NCBI GenBank assembly: GCA_964509075.1
Contig: CAZDWC010000008.1
Location: forward strand, 1 to 64,000
DNA length: 64,000 nucleotides
Reading direction: 5' to 3'
Source of the DNA: UBA7239 sp964509075
Lineage (GTDB): Bacteria; Pseudomonadota; Gammaproteobacteria; Pseudomonadales; UBA7239
Shown: one piece after another, positions 52,726 to 62,667 of the stretch
Position numbering within the stretch: the first letter of the stretch is position 1
Layout of the letters: each line of letters starts with the position of its first letter
Made by a program: the position numbers and the translations under genes
Notes under the pieces: model-generated
The model's input: only the letters and a program-made list of their open reading frames with translations
Databases searched by the model: none
What the model was told of the DNA's origin: nothing

Positions 52726-54359
52726 GATGATTTTTTCTGGCTGTGGGCAAGCGCCGCTTCAATATAACGACGGAACAGGGGATGACCGTCGCGGGGCGTA
52801 GAGGTGAACTCCGGGTGAAACTGACAGGCGACAAACCAGGGATGCTCGGGAATCTCGATCATTTCCACCAAGGTGCGGTCTTCCGACAAACCACCAAAAC
52901 GCAACCCGGACTGTTTCAGTTTTTCCAGATAATTATTGTTCACTTCATAGCGATGGCGATGGCGCTCACGGATCTGGCCAGCACCGTAAACTTCGCGCGC
53001 CAATGAACCTTCTATCAAATGACAGACTTGCGCGCCAAGACGCATGGTGCCTCCGAGATCGGAATTCTCGTCGCGCTGCTCGACTGCACCCGAAGCATCT
53101 TTCCACTCAGTGATCAGACCGATGACAGGATCCGACGTGGTTTTATCAAATTCGGTGCTGTTGGCCTTGCTCAAACCCAGTACATTTCGTGCGTATTCGA
53201 TCACCGCCACCTGCATGCCGAGACAGATACCGAGATATGGAATCTTGCGTGTGCGTGCAAAGTTCACGGTGAGAATCTTGCCTTCCACGCCGCGAATGCC
53301 GAAGCCGCCAGGCACCAGAATAGCATCGACATCTCCGAGTAATTGCTCGACGCTTTCCGGCGTAACGGTTTCGGAATCGATGTAACGCACATTCACCTTC
53401 GTGTGCGTGTGAATACCGGCATGCATCAGGGATTCGTTGAGCGACTTGTAGGCATCCAGCAAATCCATGTACTTGCCAACCATGGCCACGGTGACTTCCT
53501 GATGTGGATTCATCAAGCCTTCCACAACACGATCCCATTCACCGAGATCGCAATCGCCGCATTGCAGGCCGAGCTTTTCCACCACAATATTGTCCAGCGC
53601 GCGCTCATGCAGCAGGCGTGGAATGGCGTAAATGGTTTTGGCATCCGGCAGAGCGACGACGGCGCGGAATTCAACGTTGGTAAACAAAGCTATCTTGCGG
53701 CGCGAATCCTCATCGACTTCAATTTCCGAGCGGCACAGCAGAATGTCGGGCTGCAAACCGATGGAGCGCAATTCCTTCACCGAGTGCTGGGTCGGTTTGG
53801 TTTTTACTTCGCCGGCAGTAGCAATATAGGGTACCAGTGTCAGGTGCATCAGCAACGAACGCTGGTGGCCAAGCTCCACGCGCAGCTGGCGCACCGCTTC
53901 CAGAAACGGCTGTGATTCAATGTCGCCAACCGTGCCACCGATTTCCACCAGAGCGATGTCGGCATCACCCGCACCTTCCAGTACGCGACGCTTGATCTCG
54001 TCGGTCACGTGCGGAATCACCTGCACGGTGCCTCCGAGGTAATCCCCGCGACGTTCCTTGCGCAAGATCGTTTCGTAAACACGGCCGGTGGTGAAGTTGT
54101 TGCGCTGGCTCATGTGGGTGCGCAGGAAACGCTCGTAATGACCGAGGTCGAGATCGGTCTCGGCGCCATCTTCCGTCACATACACTTCGCCGTGCTGGAA
54201 CGGGCTCATGGTGCCCGGATCCACGTTCAGGTACGGGTCCAGCTTCATGATGGTGACCTTGAGGCCGCGCGCCTCAAGAATCGCGCCGAGAGAGGCGGAG
54301 GCAATACCCTTGCCCAGTGAGGAAACCACGCCGCCAGTGACAAAAATGAAACGCGTCAT
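52722..54359 (-). CDS. pyrG: CTP synthase
   Basis: 545 residues. Synthetase domain (TGGVVSSLGKGIASASLGAIL; HSVKELRSIGLQPD) and C-terminal glutamine amidotransferase domain with the nucleophile in PYLGICLGMQ and the histidine/glutamate of FHPEFTS. It makes CTP from UTP with glutamine. It heads the long co-oriented housekeeping block pyrG to rpoS. Confidence 0.97.
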   Translation of the reverse strand: MTRFIFVTGGVVSSLGKGIASASLGAILEARGLKVTIMKLDPYLNVDPGTMSPFQHGEVYVTEDGAETDLDLGHYERFLRTHMSQRNNFTTGRVYETILRKERRGDYLGGTVQVIPHVTDEIKRRVLEGAGDADIALVEIGGTVGDIESQPFLEAVRQLRVELGHQRSLLMHLTLVPYIATAGEVKTKPTQHSVKELRSIGLQPDILLCRSEIEVDEDSRRKIALFTNVEFRAVVALPDAKTIYAIPRLLHERALDNIVVEKLGLQCGDCDLGEWDRVVEGLMNPHQEVTVAMVGKYMDLLDAYKSLNESLMHAGIHTHTKVNVRYIDSETVTPESVEQLLGDVDAILVPGGFGIRGVEGKILTVNFARTRKIPYLGICLGMQVAVIEYARNVLGLSKANSTEFDKTTSDPVIGLITEWKDASGAVEQRDENSDLGGTMRLGAQVCHLIEGSLAREVYGAGQIRERHRHRYEVNNNYLEKLKQSGLRFGGLSEDRTLVEMIEIPEHPWFVACQFHPEFTSTPRDGHPLFRRYIEAALAHSQKKSS

Positions 54360-54565
54360 ATAAAACCTGTACCAAAAAAACCGCTATATAAAATTCGTAC
54401 GCCTCCGCACCCGGTCGGGGCAGAGAGGATTGTGCATGCATCAAAACTGTTTGAACGGGCGCCGTACAGCAGGGTGTAACGGGCTGCGCGGATCGCCTCA
54501 GGGACGGGACGCCAGCCTACCAGAAAGGGGCTTTTCAGACAATGAAACGCAGGGGGGCTGCGCAA

Positions 54566-56262
54566 TCAAAACAAGGTATTGTCACCCTCGCCGTTGCCGG
54601 CAAACTTGAAGTAGCTGACCTCTTTGCGGACTGCCTGTGCTACTTGATCAAGATTAACCGCCGAAGCGGATATGCCCAGTGCTGCATCAGCATTCAGGCG
54701 GCTCATGTCGGCAATATCAGCGATCTTGCCGGCAATATCCTGCATGGCCTGCTGCTGTTCCTGCAAGGCGTAACTGATCACCCCGATCTGCGCGCCCGCC
54801 AGCAGTGAATCACTGCGGATGCCCTGCATGGCAGTCTGCGCCTCCTGCGACAGCGACATCCCGCTTTCGACATGCTGCGCATTGTCCTGGATTGCCTGCA
54901 CAATCAGGTCTGTGGTCTGGCGGATGTCGCCAATAATACCGGCGATGGACGCCGTGGCCTGTGTCGTGTTGCTCGCCAGTTTGCGCACCTCATCTGCCAC
55001 CACGGCAAACCCGCGCCCGGACTCACCAGCCCGCGCTGCCTCGATGGCGGCGTTCAGAGCCAGAAGATTGGTCTGCCCGGATACATCCTTGATGGCCGCG
55101 CGATGAGACCTTCGATTTCCTCCACACAGCGATTCAGCGCCGTCACCAATGAAACGGAGGCATTGACGGATGTCTGCGCGATACCGAGTTCGACAACCAT
55201 ATTTTCGATAAGCCGGTTGCCTTGCTGCGCACTTTCACTGCTGCGTTGTGCCTGAGCATTGGCATCTGCGGCACGCGCTGCAATTTGCTGCGCGCCACTG
55301 TTCACTTGCTCCACCGAGCCCAGAATACTGAGCGTGGCTTCGTTCTGCTCACCGCAATTGACAGACATCGTCCGAGCCTGATCGCGCAGCTGACCGAATG
55401 CGTTGAGCATCAACCACACTTGCCCGTTGAGACTGGTAGCCACATCCGTCCAGCGCGCCCGCATGCTGGCCAGATGCGCCATCAGGCTGCGGGTGTCGCC
55501 CGGCGCAACAGTGACCACCTGAGCCAGATCACCTTGCGACAGCTTTTCGGCGAGCGATACACCATCCGCCGGCTCGCCGCCCAGTTGCCGAAAAACCTGC
55601 TGATAGAGATGACGACCACCGAACAAGATGCTGACGGCGATCAGAATCGATAACCCGACAGTGATGATGCGTGTCAACCGCAACAGTTTTTCAACGCGCC
55701 CCACGGTCTCGGTCTGCTGCTGATTGATCTTACCCTCCAGCAGTGTCAGCGCATCCTGCAAACTGTCACTGCTGTCATCAAACCCGCCCTTGCGTTTCAT
55801 GATCACATTGCCGGCCGCCTGGCTCTGCTTATATGCAGCCACCATCTCCATACCCGTATCGAACAACTGCTGTGCCTTTGCTGATAGCGCCTGCGTATCA
55901 TCCGCCAATGTCGGATCGATTTCGGTGATGCGGGCTAATGCTTGATTGACTTGTTCCAGAGCTTTTTTGCCGTCATCAATACCATCTTGTTCACCTGTGG
56001 CACTGGCATCCGTCAGGTATTGCTGGATCTGGATCACCTCCCGCCGGGCCCATCCCACATTTTCCACCAACAAATCGGTTACGTTATGTTCGTGCTCGCT
56101 GGTCTTCTGTACTTCAAACAACATGACCGACACCGACACTGCAATAACAGCCGTCATCAATACCGACAGCAGTACAAAACCGGTCAGGAAAGGCTTGAGA
56201 CGCAAGCTGTTATTTTGGCCAGACACACACTCACCATCACATCGCTGCCCGCAGCAGCCCAT
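54566..56262 (-). pseudogene. Methyl-accepting chemotaxis protein interrupted by a frameshift
   Basis: Two frames join into a receptor of about 565 residues. The 5' part (to about 55096) has an N-terminal membrane helix (FLTGFVLLSVLMTAVIAVSVSV), a helical sensor region, a second helix (IITVGLSILIAVSILFGG) and the signalling start; then the frame turns off at EGLIARPSRMYP. Moving one base in the run near 55094-55102 restores IKDVSGQTNLLALNAAIEAA followed by AGESGRGFAVVADEVRKLA, the invariant MCP hairpin tip. So one base seems lost. It could be a real mutation or a sequencing error. Start is uncertain: ATG 56262 or GTG 56226. Confidence 0.82.
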
Positions 56263-56303
56263 GATGTGAGTGTAGTTGGCATTTACCACACAACCAGAAA
56301 GGT

Positions 56304-57392
56304 CTATTCGGGTCGGTGCTCGCGCGCCAGATAGTCGTGAGACTGCATCTCCAGCAGGCGGCTCTGCGTGCGCTGGAATTCGAAGGTGAGTTTGCCACCG
56401 CTGTAGAGCTGCTCCAGTGGCTTGTCTGCCGAAATCACCATCTTGACGTTGCGGTCGTAGAACTCGTCCACCAGATTGATGAAGCGCCGCACCTGATCGT
56501 CGATCCCCCGATGCAGGGCCGGCACGTTGGACAGCAGCACCGTGTGGTACTCGCGCGCCAGCTCGATGTAATCGTTTTGCGAGCGCGGGCCGTCGCACAA
56601 GGCCGTGAAATCGAACCAGGCGACATCATCGGCTACCTTGCGCGCCCGTATCGTGCGCCCTTCGATTTCCAGATCGACATTTTCTTCCCCCGGCACAGCG
56701 GACAGCGCGGCAAAGCTGCGGGACAAGCTGGCCTCCGCTTCCGCATCCAACGGTTCATGGTACAACTCGGCCTGCTCCAGCGTGCGCAGGCGGTAATCGG
56801 TGCCGCCATCTACATTCAACACCTCGACATGCGCCTTCAGCACTGCAATCGCCGGCAGGAAGCGCTCGCGTTGCAGGCCGTTCTCGTAGAGGCGATCCGG
56901 CACGATATTGGAGGTAGCCACCAGGCTGACGCCGCGCGCAAACAGCTTTTCCATCAAATTGCCGAGGATCATGGCGTCGGCGATATCGGAGACGAAGAAC
57001 TCGTCAAAGCACAGCACCCGCCCTTCGGCGGCAATACGGTCGGCCACGATGTCGAGCGGGTTTTTCTGGTCTTTCAGTGTGCGGATTTCCTGATGCACGC
57101 GGCGCATGAAGCGGTGAAAGTGCAGGCGCAGCTTGTTATCGAACGGCAGCGATTCGAAGAAAGTGTCCATCAGGTAGGTCTTGCCACGGCCGACACCACC
57201 CCAGAAATACAGCCCCTTGCACGGCGTCTTGTTGCGGCGCAACAGCCCGGCAAACAAACCGCTGCCAGCGGGGCGCGCGAGCAGGTCATCGTAGAGGCGC
57301 TGCAGGTTCTCGACCGCCATTTTCTGGGCCGGGTCGGCGACAAAATCCGGCCGAAGCAAGTCCTGCTGGTAGCGTTGCAGTGGAGTCATCAT
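56304..57392 (-). CDS. zapE: Cell division ATPase ZapE (AFG1-like)
   Basis: About 362 residues. P-loop LYFWGGVGRGKTYLMDTFF, Walker B VLCFDEFFVSDIADAMILG, arginine-finger region and VATSNIVPDRLYENGLQRERFLPAI identify ZapE/AFG1 ATPases, which affect Z-ring constriction. ATG 57392 is preferred to the GTG at 57404. It starts close to the end of the metzincin gene upstream and ends 41 nt before the chemotaxis receptor. Confidence 0.92.
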   Translation of the reverse strand: MMTPLQRYQQDLLRPDFVADPAQKMAVENLQRLYDDLLARPAGSGLFAGLLRRNKTPCKGLYFWGGVGRGKTYLMDTFFESLPFDNKLRLHFHRFMRRVHQEIRTLKDQKNPLDIVADRIAAEGRVLCFDEFFVSDIADAMILGNLMEKLFARGVSLVATSNIVPDRLYENGLQRERFLPAIAVLKAHVEVLNVDGGTDYRLRTLEQAELYHEPLDAEAEASLSRSFAALSAVPGEENVDLEIEGRTIRARKVADDVAWFDFTALCDGPRSQNDYIELAREYHTVLLSNVPALHRGIDDQVRRFINLVDEFYDRNVKMVISADKPLEQLYSGGKLTFEFQRTQSRLLEMQSHDYLAREHRPE

Positions 57393-57451
57393 GGGAAAAG
57401 CCACGAAACGGAAAGCGGCGCCACTCTAGCCAGCGGCCTCCGTTTTGGCAA

Positions 57452-58669
57452 TCAGGGATGCACTTGCTCCTGAACGCTGCTGCCGCGATATATGGCGTTC
57501 AGACTGAAAACCGGCATTCCGGTAATTGTCGGGAATGCGTCCAGCCCGTCGGGAACGCCATCGCCATCGGTGTCACGCGCCTGGGCCAATGTCAGACCAG
57601 TTATCTGTGCCGCATAGGATTCGGCATAGAACTCGTCGAGATTGCGCGAACCGTCACCGTCGGCATCCTGCACGGCATCCGCCGCATCAAAACGATCCAG
57701 ACCCCAGAAATTTTCAAACCAGTCCGGCATGCCGTCGGCGTCCGTGTCATCGGAAAACTTCGGCAACTGCGCAGCGATATTGTTGATGGCCAGCACCGCA
57801 TCGGCGCCATTGCTCAAGCTGCTGTCCACACCGCAGGCCTTGGCTATCCCCAGCAAACCGACACAGGCCTGCGTTGCAGAAGAAAGCCGCGACAGCGCGA
57901 TGGCATTGCCATACAGCGCCACCTGCTGTGACATGTGATGCGCCATCACATCCACAAAGTCATTGGCCACGCCATAACCGGATGCATAGGCATACGCTTT
58001 ACCGGCGTTGGCCTCACCCGTGGCCAAGCGTGAATGCACCACTCCCATCAAATGACCCAGCTCGTGCACCAGCACGTCGTTGGCGCAATTGACGGACACG
58101 TGCGCATAGGCGTAGCCGCCCAGCGCCCAGTAATTGAGTGCGGGATTATTGATATCCCCCAGAAAATACGCCTTGCCGCAAAGGCCGTCGCTCTTGTAGG
58201 GACGCAGCAGCACCACAAAATCCGCCTGTGCCTGCATACGCACACGGTTGATACCCGCAAACGCATAGTGCGTCTTGTTGGCAAGATGCGCGAAAGCGGT
58301 GGCGGTGCTGTTGTTGTTGTCATACTGCGCCAGCGTTTGCCCGGCCACACTCAACTGCAGATTGACTCCGCTGCTGCTGTAAACCGTGTTGGCCGTGTTA
58401 AGCAACACATTGATGCGATTGCCGACCGCCGATTCACTGCCATACAGGCGCACAACATCCGGCGTGTAGACAAACAATACAGTTATCGGATTCGCAGTGC
58501 TTGCATCCAGCGTTTCCATTGCCATCAGGTTCATACGCTGGACGGATGCGTCAGCCGGCACCGGCGGCAGAAACGGCGGCTCCGCAGTGTCGAGCTCGTC
58601 TGCTGCACCCATCCCGACCAGCAACATCAGCCACAAGCCGACACAAGCGATAATCTTGTTGTTGTTCAT
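57452..58669 (-). CDS. Secreted metzincin-type metallopeptidase with TSP3-like repeats
   Basis: 405 residues with signal peptide IIACVGLWLMLLVGMGAA. The zinc site VHELGHLMGVVH is a full HExxHxxGxxH, the mark of metzincins (reprolysin-like M12). Near residue 300-390 are Asp-rich calcium repeats, DTDADGMPDWFE, DADGDGSRNLDEF and DTDGDGVPDGLDAF, like thrombospondin type 3 repeats. It should cleave extracellular or host proteins after secretion. No pro-domain Cys-switch or T2SS signal can be read. The chain ends without a clear C-terminal anchor. Confidence 0.82.
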   Translation of the reverse strand: MNNNKIIACVGLWLMLLVGMGAADELDTAEPPFLPPVPADASVQRMNLMAMETLDASTANPITVLFVYTPDVVRLYGSESAVGNRINVLLNTANTVYSSSGVNLQLSVAGQTLAQYDNNNSTATAFAHLANKTHYAFAGINRVRMQAQADFVVLLRPYKSDGLCGKAYFLGDINNPALNYWALGGYAYAHVSVNCANDVLVHELGHLMGVVHSRLATGEANAGKAYAYASGYGVANDFVDVMAHHMSQQVALYGNAIALSRLSSATQACVGLLGIAKACGVDSSLSNGADAVLAINNIAAQLPKFSDDTDADGMPDWFENFWGLDRFDAADAVQDADGDGSRNLDEFYAESYAAQITGLTLAQARDTDGDGVPDGLDAFPTITGMPVFSLNAIYRGSSVQEQVHP

Positions 58670-58716
58670 GATCGCACCCGAAAGGAAAGCCCCCTCATGC
58701 TAGCCGGTCGCCGCCA

Positions 58717-58746
58717 AAAGAAAAGGCCCCTTGCGGAGCCTTTCCC
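58717..58746 (-). terminator. Terminator of the second PstS-like gene
   Basis: Minus strand: AAAGGCTCC-GCAA-GGGGCCTTTTCTTTT. It is nearly identical to the one at 60495-60524, as part of a duplicated segment. Confidence 0.85.
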
Positions 58747-58769
58747 GATACTGCCTGTTAACGGATGGA

Positions 58770-59204
58770 TCAAGGCACTTTCAGCAGCACCTTTACATCA
58801 CCGGTGACGGCAGATGCATCCACATACCCTATGACATTGGGATTGGCGGCCACCATTGCGATCACTTCAGCATTCCCAGACAGCTTTTTCGGTGGCTCTC
58901 CCTTGCCGGTGAAGATCAGGCGCGACCAGTAGGCATCGAGCTGATCGGCATCTTTCCTGACGATTTTTTCATTGAACTCGGCGCGTACAGGCTGATCATC
59001 CTTCTGATCTACGGGCAGCATTTTTACGCCATTCGGCAGTGTATCAGTCTTGGCCAGAAACAAACTTGCCATCTCATCCTGGCTGATCGCGTCCAGCGCA
59101 ACAGACGGATGCACGACAACCGCCACTTCAGCGCGCACCCACTGCGACACACCCAACAGAGTCATCAATAAAAACAGAACATGCTTGTGATGTATGTTTT
59201 TCAT
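58770..59204 (-). CDS. Short PstS-like periplasmic binding-domain protein, copy 2
   Basis: 144 residues after a signal peptide (VLFLLMTLLGVSQWVRA). The part ISQDEMASLFLAKTDTLPNGVKMLPVDQKD and YWSRLIFTGKGEPPKKL resembles one lobe of phosphate-binding proteins, so it is a half-size family member. The C-terminus is NVIGYVDASAVTGDVKVLLKVP. It is close to its paralogue at 60549-60977, and its start lies 7 nt after the stop of the adjacent porin gene. GAGGAG precedes ATG 59204. The ligand is unproven; it could serve as a carrier or sensor subunit. Confidence 0.75.
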   Translation of the reverse strand: MKNIHHKHVLFLLMTLLGVSQWVRAEVAVVVHPSVALDAISQDEMASLFLAKTDTLPNGVKMLPVDQKDDQPVRAEFNEKIVRKDADQLDAYWSRLIFTGKGEPPKKLSGNAEVIAMVAANPNVIGYVDASAVTGDVKVLLKVP

Positions 59205-59214
59205 CATCGCCTCC

Positions 59215-60417
59215 TCAAAATACCGCATCAAGAGCGATGGTGAAAACGTTGATGGGATCACCGTCGTAACTGGCATCCTTGACCACAAACAGCGGCGCAG
59301 AATCATCGTCCGGATCAATTTGCTGCCACTCGAATTTGAGTGCAGTGTGGCGCGCCACATTCCAGCGCAACCCGGCAGTAATCGAATCCTGATTCACCGT
59401 GTTGTCATGAACAAACTGCATCGTGCCGCCGGCCAGCATTCCCGGCATGAGCGCAGCCGCAGCCACTTCATCGTCATAATTCTCATCGGTTTTCAGTTTT
59501 GAAAATGTGAGGTGCGGTGTCAACTTGTGATACTGATAGGCTACCGTGGCATACCAGCCGGTGGTGTTGGCCATCAAACCATCGGTGCCGCGCTTGGTGT
59601 ATTCACTGATAAAGCGCCAGTTATCCAGATTGGCATCCAGCCCTACACCATCAAACGTGCCATGCCTGTCCGTGATGCCAAACTTGTCTGCCACGGATGG
59701 AAAGCCAGCCATTTCCAACCCGCCGAGAAAACCGTCAAGCGCATCAATGCCTTTGATGTCAAAATCACCTTCGGTGTGACCCGCGTGCAGCGTCAGCCAG
59801 TCATTGCTTGCAGATGCATGGATGCCCCACAAATTTGTCACTTCCAGTTTGCCGTCCTGGCCAGGCATGATCACCCTGTTATCCGTTTTGCCAAAAAACG
59901 GTTGCACATTGACCTGCATCGACGATACAGGCACGGAATAAAGCAGATCGGCACCGTCAAAGCGACTGAAGCCCAACTGCCCATAAACATCCACCGGCGG
60001 TCTTACCCATGGATAGCTGTAACCCACTTCCAGCGAATCGGAAAACATGAAAAACGGAATTCGCAAACGCCCTACTCGCACATCAAGGTTGTTGACCATT
60101 TCGTAGGTCAAAAACAACCATTCCAGATGGGGATCGTAATCGTCATCATAGCCTCGTGACACCAACTGCGCCGTCACATCCAGATCCGTGAGCAGCGGAG
60201 CCTTCACCTGCAATCCGGCAACGGAATCCGTGTTCCAGTTCACGCCATCATTCGCCTCATAAAAGGCAATGTCCTTGTTGTCGTTGTATACGGCAGCCAG
60301 CGTGAGAAAACCATCCACTTTGACCGCAGTACCCGTATCCAGTGCATGAGAAGCAGCACCCGGCAACAACCATGTTGCTGCCAGCAACACCTTGTACGCT
60401 TGCAAGAGTTTTTTCAT
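59215..60417 (-). CDS. Outer-membrane porin-like protein, copy 2
   Basis: About 400 residues with signal peptide ending ASHA and a beta-barrel pattern of alternating aromatic strands, ending NVFTIALDAVF. Landmarks shared with the first copy are VGRLRIPFFMFSDSLEVGYSYPWVRPP and QLGFSRFDGADLLYSVP. It lacks the N-terminal coiled coil of copy 1. Followed by the short PstS-like gene. It should form a diffusion channel; selectivity cannot be read. Confidence 0.78.
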   Translation of the reverse strand: MKKLLQAYKVLLAATWLLPGAASHALDTGTAVKVDGFLTLAAVYNDNKDIAFYEANDGVNWNTDSVAGLQVKAPLLTDLDVTAQLVSRGYDDDYDPHLEWLFLTYEMVNNLDVRVGRLRIPFFMFSDSLEVGYSYPWVRPPVDVYGQLGFSRFDGADLLYSVPVSSMQVNVQPFFGKTDNRVIMPGQDGKLEVTNLWGIHASASNDWLTLHAGHTEGDFDIKGIDALDGFLGGLEMAGFPSVADKFGITDRHGTFDGVGLDANLDNWRFISEYTKRGTDGLMANTTGWYATVAYQYHKLTPHLTFSKLKTDENYDDEVAAAALMPGMLAGGTMQFVHDNTVNQDSITAGLRWNVARHTALKFEWQQIDPDDDSAPLFVVKDASYDGDPINVFTIALDAVF

Positions 60418-60494
60418 AGGTTCCAGACTCCAGAAATGTTCCATGCGTTTCTGAGCCTAGATCAGCATTTGTAACTCGTCCACCAGCCTATACA

Positions 60495-60524
60495 AAAAGA
60501 AAAGGCCCCTTACGGAGCCTTTTC
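60495..60524 (-). terminator. Terminator of the first PstS-like gene
   Basis: Minus strand: AAAAGGCTCCGTAAGGGGCC followed by TTTTCTTTTTG. Duplicate of the element at 58717-58746. It separates the two porin/PstS-like modules. Confidence 0.87.
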
Positions 60525-60548
60525 GGATGTTGCCTGTTGCTGGATGGA

Positions 60549-60977
60549 TCAAGGCACTTTCAACAACACCTTGACGCCACCGGTGACCGCAGAGGCATCC
60601 ACATAGCCGATGATGTTCGGGTTGGCGGATACCAGCGCGACCACTTCAGCATTGTCAGCCACTTTTTTCGGCGGCTCACCTTTGCCGGTGAAGATCAGGC
60701 GCGACCAGTAGGCGTTCAGCTGCGCGGCATCCTTCTTCACCACTTTGCTGTAGAACTCTTCACGCGCTTTCTGGCTGTCTTCCTGATCGATCGGCACCAT
60801 CTTGGTGCCGTCCGGCAATGCACTGACCTTGCTCAGGAAAATATCCGCTGCCGCATCAGCACTGATGTCTGCTACGCCAACACTGCTGTTGACGATAACC
60901 GCGACTTCAGCCTGCGCTGCTGCTGCACCCAGTGCGATAGCCGATGCGAGTAGTGTTTTTGTGAGTATCTTTTTCAT
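60549..60977 (-). CDS. Short PstS-like periplasmic binding-domain protein, copy 1
   Basis: 142 residues: signal peptide (TLLASAIALGAAAAQA) then IVNSSVGVADISADAAADIFLSK, MVPIDQEDSQ and YWSRLIFTGKGEPPKKV, with the end NIIGYVDASAVTGGVKVLLKVP. It is a half-size member of the phosphate-binding-protein fold and the paralogue of 58770-59204. AAGGAG 8 nt before ATG 60977. It lies 15 nt after the porin stop. Phosphate or another oxyanion is a plausible ligand, from family only. Confidence 0.76.
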   Translation of the reverse strand: MKKILTKTLLASAIALGAAAAQAEVAVIVNSSVGVADISADAAADIFLSKVSALPDGTKMVPIDQEDSQKAREEFYSKVVKKDAAQLNAYWSRLIFTGKGEPPKKVADNAEVVALVSANPNIIGYVDASAVTGGVKVLLKVP

Positions 60978-60992
60978 GATGTCCACTCCTTA

Positions 60993-62462
60993 TCAAAACA
61001 CGGCATCGAGTGCGAAGGTGTAGGCGTTGGATTCATCGCCTGGACTATCTTCATCGCTAAATCCGCCATGGTTTTCCATGTCGTAGAAGTGATCCCATTG
61101 CAGTTTGGCAGACAAGCTGTTGCTCAACTCGCGGCGCAGACCGAGTGACACCGACTTGCGTGCAACAGGTACCGCATTATTGGCAGCCAACACAGAGCTC
61201 TTCTCATCGTCATAAGTCATTGCATATGTCGCATAAGGCGTCCATTGGTTGATGCGATAGCCACCCGTTACATACGCCGCAACACTGTCACTGAACAAAG
61301 CTGCGCGCTTGGTATCCAGCTGCGCCACTTCAGATATCATGAACAGGCTGCCGTCATCATACTGCGCGCCCAAGGCATAGTAATCAAACGTATCACTACC
61401 TGACTTATGCAGATAACCGCCGGGCGTGCAGTAAGCTCCAGCTGCATCCGTGTCACACGAGTCAAAGCCCGTCAGGGCCAGAACCGCAGCAGCAGGATCA
61501 CTCAGCGCAGGGATATACATGTCCAATGTACCAGGCAAGGGCGCTGGAGCAGGTATGGCTGAATAAGCAGAGTCAGTTGTGGCCAACACCGATCCAGACC
61601 GGACGTCAATCGTGCCATCAATCGACAAGGTTGCAATCATAGCTCTGGCCGTCCATGAGCCCCAGTTTGACGTCAGGTTGATGCCATACACGTCCTGCAA
61701 CGCAACATCTGTCTTGATGTCCTGAGATCCATCGGCATGATCAGTATTGGAAGAGCCGCCGGCGAAAAGCTGCAGCGTGTTGTTGGTTGGCCCTGCATTG
61801 AATTTGTAAAGCGCATCTGCACCATTAAACGACGTAATAGCCGTTGTATACATTTCGGTTGGTGGACGCACCCATGGATAGCTGTAGCCAACGTCCAGCG
61901 TCTCGGAGTACATGTAGAACGGCACGCGCAGGCGACCCATGCGCAATTTCAGATCATCCGTCATCTTGTAACCGATATAAGCCCATTCTGCAGACGTCTG
62001 CCATGAGCTGGAAGAATTGCCGAGACCCTGGCCACGGCTGCGGCCGATCAGCTGCACAGTAGCATCGACCTTTTCGTCCATTTTGTAATTGAATTGCAGA
62101 CCCATTTTCGCATCACCTGCGAAATTCGTGGTGTCATCAAGCTCGTAAGTCCCCAGCTTGTTGTCGCTTTTGGAAACTGCCGCCGTCATGAAACCGTTCA
62201 TCTTGAACTTCTCGGCATCGGAATCCATCTTCGCCTTGATGTCATCAATCTGCTTGGCATTGCGCTTGTTCTGCTTCTCCAGATCCTGCACATAGACCAC
62301 GCCGCCGTTGCTTTTCAGATCCTTGACTTCGGATTGCAGCGCCTTGATCTGGGCTTCGTATTTCTGGAAGCGCGCCTCGACCTCTTTGTCGCTCATGGCG
62401 TGCACAGCGGGCGTTGCCACCGTGGCCGCAATCAGCGTGGCCAGTAGTTTTTTCTTATCCAT
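60993..62462 (-). CDS. Outer-membrane porin with N-terminal coiled coil, copy 1
   Basis: 489 residues with signal peptide ending VHA, a coiled-coil stalk (EVEARFQKYEAQIKALQSEVKDL) and a long beta-barrel. Landmarks: RMGRLRVPFYMYSETLDVGYSYPWVRPP and QLQWDHFYDMENHG near the end, final residues TFALDAVF. The coiled coil may trimerise the porin. A Pho-box-like sequence lies about 120 nt upstream. It heads the first porin/PstS-like module. Confidence 0.82.
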   Translation of the reverse strand: MDKKKLLATLIAATVATPAVHAMSDKEVEARFQKYEAQIKALQSEVKDLKSNGGVVYVQDLEKQNKRNAKQIDDIKAKMDSDAEKFKMNGFMTAAVSKSDNKLGTYELDDTTNFAGDAKMGLQFNYKMDEKVDATVQLIGRSRGQGLGNSSSSWQTSAEWAYIGYKMTDDLKLRMGRLRVPFYMYSETLDVGYSYPWVRPPTEMYTTAITSFNGADALYKFNAGPTNNTLQLFAGGSSNTDHADGSQDIKTDVALQDVYGINLTSNWGSWTARAMIATLSIDGTIDVRSGSVLATTDSAYSAIPAPAPLPGTLDMYIPALSDPAAAVLALTGFDSCDTDAAGAYCTPGGYLHKSGSDTFDYYALGAQYDDGSLFMISEVAQLDTKRAALFSDSVAAYVTGGYRINQWTPYATYAMTYDDEKSSVLAANNAVPVARKSVSLGLRRELSNSLSAKLQWDHFYDMENHGGFSDEDSPGDESNAYTFALDAVF

Positions 62463-62583
62463 GCGTCATCTCTCTCTGCCGTTACGGGAAACCGACGCTA
62501 CCGATAAACCTGATACAGAAAACCGGTATCTGCGTGCGGGTTTACCAAGACTAGCCAAGCGCACAGGTTTTGCCAGCAGAAAA

Positions 62584-62601
62584 TTTACATTTTTTTGACA
62601 A
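62584..62601 (-). promoter_or_regulatory. Pho-box-like sequence upstream of porin copy 1
   Basis: Minus strand TTGTCAA-AAAA-ATGTAAA, comparable with the 7-4-7 PhoB half-site layout (CTGTCAT-N4-CTGTCAC). Only part of the bases match. It supports phosphate control weakly. Confidence 0.3.
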
Positions 62602-62642
62602 TTACCGAATTAACCGGCTTGTTTTTGATTCTTAATGGTTAT

Positions 62643-62667
62643 TAAAAGCCGATATTGATCGCTTTTT
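62643..62667 (-). terminator. Possible weak terminator after lipA
   Basis: AAAGCGAT-CAAT-ATCGGCTTT forms a hairpin with one bulge and a short T run in the minus direction, at the lipA stop codon. Confidence 0.4.

Noticed and set aside
56226..56598. Cysteine-rich N-terminal extension of the chemotaxis receptor as a real domain
   Set aside because: The upstream frame overlaps zapE; only the short CCGQRCDGEC part could be included, and the start codon is not clear.
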